Part shown: one piece after another, positions 1 through 4,431 of the stretch | Layout: each line of letters starts with the position of its first letter | Position numbering within the stretch: the stretch's first letter is position 1 | NCBI GenBank assembly: GCA_039916225.1 | Contig: JBDSLU010000200.1 | Coordinates: 1-6,861 of the forward strand | Direction of reading: 5' to 3' | Length of the DNA stretch: 6,861 nt | Source: JBDSLU01 sp039916225 | Lineage (GTDB): Bacteria > Acidobacteriota > Vicinamibacteria > Vicinamibacterales > Vicinamibacteraceae | The notes under the pieces: generated by a model | Databases searched by the model: none | What the model saw: the letters and a program-made list of their open reading frames with translations, nothing else | What the model was told of the DNA's origin: nothing | Position numbers and translations under genes: made by a program

Positions 1-16
1 TCCCTGGTCCCTGAAG

Positions 17-376
17 ATGACCAAAGCCGAGCTTGTCGAAGAAGTCTCGCGAGTCTCCGACCTCACGAAGAAGCACTCGGAAGTCATTGTGGACACGGTG
101 TTCCAGAGCATCATCGATGCCCTGCACCGCGGCGAGAAGATCGAGCTGCGCGGCTTCGGCAGCTTCCGCCTGCGCCAGCGCGAGCCGCGCAAGGGGCGCA
201 ACCCGAAAACCGGCGACAAGGTCGACGTGCCGCCGAAAAAGGTTCCTTACTTCAAGCCTGGTAAGGAGCTGAAGGACCTGCTCAACCGCGACGCCGATGG
301 GATGGACGCGCCTGGCGCGGACAGTCCCGCCCGGCCCGATGCGGGCGGCCCGCCGCCCTCCGACGCCGCCTCGTAG
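17..376 (+). CDS. HU/IHF family DNA-binding protein with Ala/Pro-rich C-terminal tail
   Basis: This is a small nucleoid-associated protein expected to bind and bend DNA as a dimer. The 119-residue product matches the HU/IHF fold over residues 1-90. It has an N-terminal helical part (about 1-40), then the signature strand and DNA-binding arm with GFGSF at 46-50, GRNPKTG at 60-66 and FKPGKELKDLLN at 79-90. Pro63 is in the place of the proline that intercalates between base pairs in HU and IHF. The arm and the FKPGK segment look closer to IHF-beta than to classical HU. Residues 91-119 are an extra tail rich in Ala, Pro, Asp and Gly, beyond the usual length of about 90-100. The ATG start fits the family N-terminus, but only 16 upstream bases are visible and they show no clear ribosome binding site. 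Whether it works as HU-like homodimer or IHF-like subunit cannot be decided here. Confidence 0.95.
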   Translation: MTKAELVEEVSRVSDLTKKHSEVIVDTVFQSIIDALHRGEKIELRGFGSFRLRQREPRKGRNPKTGDKVDVPPKKVPYFKPGKELKDLLNRDADGMDAPGADSPARPDAGGPPPSDAAS

Positions 377-436
377 CGCTTCGACGGCAGCGAGACCCCG
401 CGACGGCCGCCCTGGCGCGCCGACGCACGAACGTGC

Positions 437-442
437 GGAAGG
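437..442 (+). promoter_or_regulatory. Ribosome binding site of the HIT gene
   Basis: GGAAGG lies six bases before the GTG at 449 and supports that non-ATG start. It overlaps the base of a small hairpin (CGCAC 424-428, loop GAAC, GTGCG 433-437), so folding could partly hide it. Confidence 0.6.
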
Positions 443-448
443 CGGCGC

Positions 449-925
449 GTGCAACGACTCTGGACTCCCTGGAGGCTGGCCTACGTGACCGGTGGCACCG
501 TCGGCGACGGATGCGTGTTCTGCCGCGCGGCGACCGGTGACGATCCGCTCGTCGTCCATCGCGGCACGGCCGCCTTCGTCATCCTCAATCTCTTCCCTTA
601 CAACAACGGCCACGTGATGGTGGTGCCGCGGCGGCACATCGCCTCGCTCGGCGACGCGACCGCCGAGGAACTGGTCGAGCTGATCACGCTCGTCCGCGAC
701 ACCGAGCGCGTGCTGACGACCGCCTACGCGCCGCACGGCATCAACGTCGGCCTGAACCTCGGGCGCGCCGCCGGCGCGGGCGTCGCCGACCATCTGCATG
801 TCCATCTGGTGCCGCGCTGGAATGGCGACACCAACTTCATGACCGTCGTGGCCGACGCCCGGGTCCTGCCCGAGACGCTCGAGCAGACGGCGGCGCGGCT
901 GCGTCCGTTGTTCACCACACCCTAG
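449..925 (+). CDS. HIT family hydrolase/phosphorylase (Ap4A phosphorylase-like)
   Basis: This is a histidine-triad protein of 158 residues. The triad HLHVHLVP has His115, His117 and His119, the motif in which the middle His forms a nucleotidyl intermediate in this superfamily. The N-terminus (RLWTPWRLAYV, residues 3-13) and the Cys pair at 22 and 25 (CVFC) resemble the bacterial group that includes the mycobacterial diadenosine tetraphosphate phosphorylase Rv2613c. So do the segments NLFPYNNGH (47-55) and NLGRAAGAG (103-111) and the PRWNGDTNFM stretch after the triad. The likely role is cleavage of dinucleoside polyphosphates or another nucleoside-phosphate bond in the cytosol. The exact substrate, and hydrolysis versus phosphorolysis, are inferred only by resemblance. 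The start is GTG, chosen because a GGAAGG ribosome binding site precedes it and the family N-terminus begins there. It lies 72 bases after the HU gene and 70 before ACAD-1 on the same strand. Confidence 0.93.
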   Translation: MQRLWTPWRLAYVTGGTVGDGCVFCRAATGDDPLVVHRGTAAFVILNLFPYNNGHVMVVPRRHIASLGDATAEELVELITLVRDTERVLTTAYAPHGINVGLNLGRAAGAGVADHLHVHLVPRWNGDTNFMTVVADARVLPETLEQTAARLRPLFTTP

Positions 926-944
926 CGCGCAGTCGAACTGCGCG
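926..944 (+). other. Perfect hairpin directly after the HIT stop codon
   Basis: CGCGCAGT (926-933) and ACTGCGCG (937-944) pair perfectly as eight base pairs around a CGA loop, beginning at the base after the stop codon. There is no T-run after it, so it is not a classical intrinsic terminator. It may protect an mRNA 3' end or be a repeat-type palindrome. Confidence 0.6.
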
Positions 945-964
945 TGCGGGTTCACCGCGCCGTA

Positions 965-979
965 GCCCGCGACGCGGGC
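965..979 (+). other. Second perfect hairpin upstream of ACAD-1
   Basis: GCCCGC (965-970) and GCGGGC (974-979) form six perfect pairs with loop GAC. The hairpin sits seven bases before the ACAD-1 ribosome binding site. At this GC content a six-pair stem can arise by chance. Confidence 0.45.
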
Positions 980-985
980 GAAGGC

Positions 986-991
986 GGGAGG
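986..991 (+). promoter_or_regulatory. Ribosome binding site of ACAD-1
   Basis: GGGAGG lies four bases before the GTG at 996. It supports GTG as the true start, since the family N-terminus (LSAEQQAFLDEVRRFA) begins immediately after it and no ATG is placed suitably. Confidence 0.65.
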
Positions 992-995
992 CGAC

Positions 996-2138
996 GTGGA
1001 TCTGGATCTCAGCGCCGAGCAGCAGGCGTTCCTCGACGAGGTGCGGCGCTTCGCCGATGACGAAGTGGCGCCGCGCGCCGCCGCCATCGACGAGTCCGAC
1101 GCCTTCCCCCGCGATCTGGTCGCCCGTGCCGGGGCTATCGGCCTGATGGGCGTGACGATCCCGGACGCCTGGGGCGGCCGCGGTCTCGACACCGTCGCCT
1201 ACACGCTGGCGATCGAGATCGTGGCCCGGGCCAGCGCCACCGTCGGCGTCATCCTCGCCGTCAACAACTCGCTGGTCGCCGAGCCGCTGCTGGCGCACGG
1301 CACCGAGGAACAGAAGACGCGATGGCTGCGGCCGATCGCGCGTGGATCGGCGGTCGGCGCCTTCGCGCTGTCCGAGGAACACGCCGGCACCGACGCCGCC
1401 AACCAGCAGACGCGGATCACCCACGACGGGTTCGGCTTCCGGCTGGTCGGACAGAAGGTGTGGGTCGCCAACGCCGCGGCCGCCGATCTGCTGATCGTGT
1501 TCGGGGCGGCGCAGCCCGACGTCGCCAGTCGCGGCATCAGCGCGTTCATCGTGCCCGGCGACGCCAAGGGCATCACCCGGCGGGCCCGGGCCGACTCGCT
1601 CGGCGTCCGCGGCCTCGGCTGCATGGACCTCGACTTCGCCGATGTCCGCGTCGACTCGGATCAGCTGCTCGGCGCGCCCGGCAAGGGGTTCTCGCTGGCC
1701 CGTCTCGCCCTCGAGAGCGGCCGCGTGGCGATCGCCGCGCAGGCCCTCGGCGTCGGCCAGGCGGCGCTCGATGAGGCGCTGGCCTACGCCAAGACCCGCC
1801 ACACCTTCGGCCAGCCGATCGCCAACTATCAGGCGATCCAGTGGATGCTGGCCGACATGGCCACCGAGCTCGACGCCGCCCGGATGCTGACGCTACGGGC
1901 GGCCGCCGCCCGCACCACGCAGGCGCGGGTCGCGTCCGAGGCCGCGATGGCCAAGCTGTTCGCGTCGGAAGCGGCCCACCGGGCCGCCGACAAGGCGATG
2001 CAGATCCTGGCGTCGGCCGGCTATCGCCGCGGCTCGCGGGTCGAGCGCCTGTTCCGCGACGTCCGCGGCGCCGAGCTGTACCAAGGCACGTCCGAGGTCC
2101 AGCGGATGATCATTGCGGCCCACGTGCTGGAGAGCTGA
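996..2138 (+). CDS. Acyl-CoA dehydrogenase family protein (ACAD-1), Gln at the catalytic Glu position
   Basis: This 380-residue protein has full ACAD length and architecture: N-terminal helical domain (about 1-120), central beta domain (about 121-225) and C-terminal four-helix domain (about 230-380). Signature 1 is recognisable as ALSEEHAGTD (124-133). The RxxFGQPIANYQAIQ region (268-282) and the terminal YQGTSEVQR (362-370) are also clear. Members remove hydrogens from C2-C3 of acyl-CoA using FAD and pass electrons to ETF. Three landmarks deviate. The catalytic base normally found as YEG is Gln363 (codon CAA, 2082-2084). The flavin-contacting WIT motif is WVA (156-158). The GGxGY turn is ASAGY (339-343). 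Glu240 is near, but not aligned with, the alternative base on helix G of isovaleryl-CoA dehydrogenase. The protein may be a substrate-specialised enzyme, a non-catalytic subunit or a mutated gene. The family assignment is secure; activity and substrate are not. Confidence 0.93.
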   Translation: MDLDLSAEQQAFLDEVRRFADDEVAPRAAAIDESDAFPRDLVARAGAIGLMGVTIPDAWGGRGLDTVAYTLAIEIVARASATVGVILAVNNSLVAEPLLAHGTEEQKTRWLRPIARGSAVGAFALSEEHAGTDAANQQTRITHDGFGFRLVGQKVWVANAAAADLLIVFGAAQPDVASRGISAFIVPGDAKGITRRARADSLGVRGLGCMDLDFADVRVDSDQLLGAPGKGFSLARLALESGRVAIAAQALGVGQAALDEALAYAKTRHTFGQPIANYQAIQWMLADMATELDAARMLTLRAAAARTTQARVASEAAMAKLFASEAAHRAADKAMQILASAGYRRGSRVERLFRDVRGAELYQGTSEVQRMIIAAHVLES

Positions 2139-2154
2139 CGACTCGAGAGTCGTC
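2137..2154 (+). other. Perfect hairpin at the ACAD-1 stop codon
   Basis: GACGACT (2137-2143) and AGTCGTC (2148-2154) pair perfectly around CGAG. The last two bases of the TGA stop are the first bases of the stem. No T-run follows. It fills most of the 31-base gap before the acetyltransferase gene, where no good ribosome binding site is visible. Confidence 0.5.
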
Positions 2155-2169
2155 GCGCCGATCGCCACG

Positions 2170-3009
2170 ATGTTCTGTCCCGCCGCCCTCGCCGCATCCA
2201 TCGACCGGGCCGAAGCCCGCCTGATGATCGCCTTCGCCCGCGCCGCCGGGGAGCGCGACTCGACGCTGCGGCCGGTCGTCACGCCGGTCGGCCAGGGCGC
2301 CGCGATCTACGTCGGCCCCGGCGCGCCGATGAACAAGATGATCGGCGTCGGCTTCGACGAGGCGGTCGATCCGGACGTGCTGACTGCCGTCGAAGCGTTG
2401 TTCGCGGCGCGTCAGTCTCCGCTGCAGGCCGAGATCGCGGTCCTCGCCGAGCCTGCGCTGCACGCGCAGCTCACCGCCCGCGGCTACCTGCCGTCGGGGT
2501 TCGAGCACGTGCTCGGACACCCGCTCGGTGCGGGCATCGCGGCGCCACCGGCGGGCGTCCGGATCGAGCCCGTCAACGCCGCCGACGTGTTGCCGCTCGC
2601 CAACGTCCTGGTCGACGCCTTCGCCAGCCCCGACGTGGGCGGCGTCGGCGGCGACGCGACTCCGCCCGCCGACGCGATCCGCGGCTACTTCGAGATCACG
2701 ACGAGCGTCGACGGCTTCCGCGGTTACCTGGCGCGAGTCGAGGGGGCGATCGCCGGCGGGGCGGCCCTGCGCATCGACGGCACCGTGGCCCAGTTCTGCG
2801 GCGCCGGGACGCTGCCGGTGTTCCGCCGCCGCGGCGTGCAGACCGCGCTGCTGCGCGCCCGCCTCGCCGACGCGGCCGCAGCCGGCTGCACCATCGGCGT
2901 CGTCGTCACCCAGCCCGGCTCGAAGTCGCAGCAGAACGCCCAGCGCGAGGGCTTCGCGCTGCTGTACGCGCGGCACCTGCTGGTGAAGCCGGTCCCGCCG
3001 GAGGCCTGA
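2170..3009 (+). CDS. GNAT family acetyltransferase, probable two-lobe form
   Basis: This is a predicted acetyl-CoA-dependent N-acyltransferase of 279 residues. The C-terminal lobe (about 128-279) carries the GNAT pyrophosphate-binding segment at 211-230, GTLPVFRRRGVQTALL, with Arg219, Gly222 and Gln224 in the R-x-x-G-x-(G/A/Q) positions. It is followed by the late strand and helix region TQPGSKSQQNAQREGF (247-262), usual for the family. The N-terminal part (about 40-120) ends in a similar pattern (LTARGYLPSGFEHVLG, 101-116) but lacks a CoA loop, so it may be a degenerate second GNAT lobe. The ATG at 2170 is preferred because the resulting N-terminus (SIDRAEARL) suits the family. A TTG at 2113 in the same frame would overlap ACAD-1, and an ATG at 2224 would remove the first helix. 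No strong ribosome binding site separates these choices. The substrate is unknown; co-directional genes suggest coupled expression rather than function. Confidence 0.85.
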   Translation: MFCPAALAASIDRAEARLMIAFARAAGERDSTLRPVVTPVGQGAAIYVGPGAPMNKMIGVGFDEAVDPDVLTAVEALFAARQSPLQAEIAVLAEPALHAQLTARGYLPSGFEHVLGHPLGAGIAAPPAGVRIEPVNAADVLPLANVLVDAFASPDVGGVGGDATPPADAIRGYFEITTSVDGFRGYLARVEGAIAGGAALRIDGTVAQFCGAGTLPVFRRRGVQTALLRARLADAAAAGCTIGVVVTQPGSKSQQNAQREGFALLYARHLLVKPVPPEA

Positions 3010-3037
3010 CGGCGCGCGGCCCCGGACGCGGCCGTCA
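3007..3037. terminator. Hairpin spanning both convergent stop codons (possible bidirectional terminator)
   Basis: TGACGGC (3007-3013) pairs with GCCGTCA (3031-3037), and GCG (3014-3016) with CGC (3027-3029), leaving G3030 bulged and a ten-base loop. The base of the stem is the TGA of the acetyltransferase on one side and the TGA of ACAD-2 on the other. There is no T-run on either strand, so intrinsic termination would be atypical. Confidence 0.35.
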
Positions 3038-4213
3038 ATCGGCCAGCAGCACTTTGGCGATCGTCTGCAGCTGCATGTTCGACGTGCCCTCGTAGATCTG
3101 GCCGATCTTGGCGTCGCGGTACAGCTTCTCGACCGGGTAGTCCTTCGTGTAGCCGTTGCCGCCGTGCAACTGCACGGCCAGCGAGGTGATGCGCTCGGCC
3201 GCTTCCGACGAATACAGTTTGCACATCGCCGCTTCACGCAGGAACGGGCGGCGCGCGTCGCGGAGGCGGGCGGCGTTGTAGACGAGGAGCCGCGCCGCCT
3301 CGAGGTCGGTCGCGGCCCGCGCCAGCTGGAACTGGACGCCCTGGAAATCGGCGATCGCCTTGCCGAACTGCCGCCGTGTCTTGACGTAGGCGAGGGCGTG
3401 GTCGAGCGCGCCCTGGGCGAGACCGACCATCTGCGCCCCGATGCCGATCCGGCCTTCGTTCAGCGTCTCGATGGCCACCTTGTAGCCGCGGCCCGGCTCG
3501 CCGAGCACCGCCGACGCCTCGACGCGGCAGCCGTCGAAGAGCAGCTCGCAGGTGCTGCTGGCGCGGATGCCCAGCTTGTCTTCCTTGCGGCCGACCGTGA
3601 ACCCCGCCGTGCCGCGCTCGACGAGGAACGCGGTGATGCCGCGGTAGCCCGCCGACGGATCGATCGTCGCGAAGACGATGAACACCTCGGCTTCGCTGCC
3701 GTTGGTGATCCACACCTTGCGGCCGCGCAGCCGGTAGGCGTCGCCGTCGCGTTCGGCCCGCGTGGTCAGGGCGAAGGCGTCGCTGCCGGCTTCCGGCTCG
3801 GAGAGCGCGTAGGCGCCGACCGACGTCGACGCGAGGCGGGGCAGCACCGCGGCTTGCTGCGCCGGCGTGCCCCAGCGCAGCAGCGCGTTGATGACCAGGG
3901 TGTTGTGAACGTCGACGACCACGCCGACGGCGGGATCGACCCGCGACAGCTCCTCGATGGCCAGTACGGAATGGAAGAAGGTGGCGCCGGCGCCGCCGTG
4001 GATCTCGGGCACTTCGATGCCCATGACGCCGAGGGCGAACAGCGACGTCAGCAGGCCGGGATCGAGCGCCTGGCGCTCGTCCATGCCGCGGACCAGCGGG
4101 CCGATCTGGTCCTTGGCGAAGTCCCGGACGCTGTCGCGGAAGAGCCGCTCGTCGTCGGTGAGCGTCGAAAGGGGCGAGGGCGCAGGCGCGGCTGCGTCGA
4201 CCGGCTGGGGCAT
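3035..4213 (-). CDS. Short/branched-chain acyl-CoA dehydrogenase (ACADSB-like), ACAD-2
   Basis: This is an FAD-dependent acyl-CoA dehydrogenase of 392 residues with every landmark intact. Signature 1 is ALSEPEAGSDAFA (136-148), the flavin-contacting KVWITNG is at 166-172 and LGIRASSTCEL is at 214-224. Signature 2 runs from Gln348 to Asp367 with GGNGY at 351-355, and the catalytic base is Glu375 in IYEGTSN. YTKDYPVEK (355-363), the RDAKIG region, TSNMQLQTIAK and LNEGRIGIGAQM strongly resemble human ACADSB, the 2-methylbutyryl-CoA dehydrogenase of isoleucine degradation. The likely reaction is alpha,beta-dehydrogenation of short branched or straight acyl-CoA with ETF as acceptor. The ATG at 4213 fits the family; the open frame continues upstream to 4474, but that stretch is intergenic repeat DNA and is not homologous. 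It is convergent with the acetyltransferase and divergent from the VWA-like gene. Exact chain specificity is inferred. Confidence 0.94.
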   Translation of the reverse strand: MPQPVDAAAPAPSPLSTLTDDERLFRDSVRDFAKDQIGPLVRGMDERQALDPGLLTSLFALGVMGIEVPEIHGGAGATFFHSVLAIEELSRVDPAVGVVVDVHNTLVINALLRWGTPAQQAAVLPRLASTSVGAYALSEPEAGSDAFALTTRAERDGDAYRLRGRKVWITNGSEAEVFIVFATIDPSAGYRGITAFLVERGTAGFTVGRKEDKLGIRASSTCELLFDGCRVEASAVLGEPGRGYKVAIETLNEGRIGIGAQMVGLAQGALDHALAYVKTRRQFGKAIADFQGVQFQLARAATDLEAARLLVYNAARLRDARRPFLREAAMCKLYSSEAAERITSLAVQLHGGNGYTKDYPVEKLYRDAKIGQIYEGTSNMQLQTIAKVLLAD

Positions 4214-4225
4214 GGCCTTCGCGGT

Positions 4226-4231
4226 ATTATG
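4226..4231 (-). promoter_or_regulatory. Possible -10 box for ACAD-2
   Basis: CATAAT on the minus strand ends 12 bases before the ACAD-2 ATG, which would give a very short or absent leader. No good -35 is seen at 16-18 bases. The bases around it can also pair (GGCCTTCG 4214-4221 with CGAAGCC 4234-4240, one bulge). Weak. Confidence 0.3.
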
Positions 4232-4290
4232 GCCGAAGCCTGTGTGTCCCGGGTCGGAGAGTCGGCGTACGAGTCGCGGAGCGCGGCGCC

Positions 4291-4304
4291 CGCCTGGCCA
4301 GGCG
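4291..4304. repeat. 14-base perfect palindrome
   Basis: CGCCTGGCCAGGCG is a perfect dyad lying upstream of the plus-strand -10-like box. It could be an operator half-site pair or the inner part of the left repeat arm. No regulator is known for it. Confidence 0.35.
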
Positions 4305-4315
4305 CGACGACCGAG

Positions 4316-4321
4316 CATAAT
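4316..4321 (+). promoter_or_regulatory. Possible -10 box for the VWA-like gene
   Basis: CATAAT stands 110 bases before the ATG at 4432. CTGGCC sixteen bases upstream matches a -35 only poorly. If it is used, the leader RNA would contain the hairpin at 4352-4371 and the whole right repeat arm. Confidence 0.25.
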
Positions 4322-4351
4322 CGGGAATATGTGAGGAAGGAGCAACGCCGC

Positions 4352-4371
4352 CGGGCGGGATGCCCCGCCCG
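4352..4371 (+). other. Perfect 8-pair hairpin in the VWA gene leader
   Basis: CGGGCGGG (4352-4359) and CCCGCCCG (4364-4371) pair fully around ATGC. The hairpin abuts the right arm of the inverted repeat. An ATG in the loop opens a four-codon frame (Met-Pro-Arg-Pro, stop) that is probably not translated. Confidence 0.45.
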
Positions 4372-4419
4372 TGACTCGTGCGCCGAGTCTCCGACTCGGG
4401 ACACAAAAGCGCCCATTTT

Positions 4420-4426
4420 GGGAGAA
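4420..4426 (+). promoter_or_regulatory. Ribosome binding site of the VWA-like gene
   Basis: GGGAGAA lies five bases before the ATG at 4432. It decides this start over the in-frame GTG at 4378, which lies inside the inverted repeat and would place about 18 residues ahead of the signal peptide. Confidence 0.65.
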
Positions 4427-4431
4427 CGTCC

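Larger units (their letters stand above)
4244..4404. repeat. Paired 34-base inverted repeat (REP/BIME-like or MITE-like)
   Basis: The left arm (4244-4277) and the reverse complement of the right arm (4371-4404) match at 30 of 34 bases, with 93 bases between them. The outer ends are GTGTCCC and GGGACAC; similarity stops abruptly outside them and fades gradually inside. The right arm contains a perfect hairpin, CCGAGTC (4383-4389), loop TCC, GACTCGG (4393-4399). The same fold in the left arm has one mismatch and one wobble. Each arm is therefore itself a palindromic unit, and the two are arranged head-to-head, as in bacterial REP pairs. The span has no coding capacity of its own. A mobile-element or regulatory nature is inference. 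Confidence 0.65.
4214..4431. other. Divergent intergenic region between ACAD-2 and the VWA-like gene
   Basis: These 218 bases carry no supportable gene. In order they hold a minus-strand -10-like box, the left arm of an inverted repeat, a 14-base perfect palindrome CGCCTGGCCAGGCG (4291-4304) and a plus-strand CATAAT (4316-4321). Next come an AAGGAG (4337-4342) with no start codon at a usable distance, a perfect hairpin (4352-4371), the right repeat arm and the VWA gene ribosome binding site. The open frames crossing it are continuations of shadow frames. Confidence 0.7.

Noticed and set aside
912..1802. Long minus-strand open frame opposite ACAD-1 (296 codons)
   Set aside because: It is Arg/Gly/Asp-rich with no recognisable domain and lies fully antisense to a clear acyl-CoA dehydrogenase. 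This is the expected shadow of high-GC third positions.
2113..2169. TTG start at 2113 for the acetyltransferase
   Set aside because: It would overlap the end of ACAD-1 and translate through the hairpin. The added residues do not look like the family, and ATG at 2170 is simpler.
2110..3237. Minus-strand frame opposite the acetyltransferase (375 codons)
   Set aside because: It is a low-complexity Arg/Ala/Gly shadow frame overlapping two well-supported genes.
4337..4374. AAGGAG followed by a four-codon frame (ATG at 4360) as a leader peptide
   Set aside because: The spacing of 17 bases is too long, the ATG lies in a hairpin loop, and no attenuator logic is visible.
4378..4431. GTG start at 4378 for the VWA-like protein
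   Set aside because: It would put 18 residues encoded by the repeat arm ahead of a normal signal peptide. The ATG at 4432 has a good ribosome binding site.
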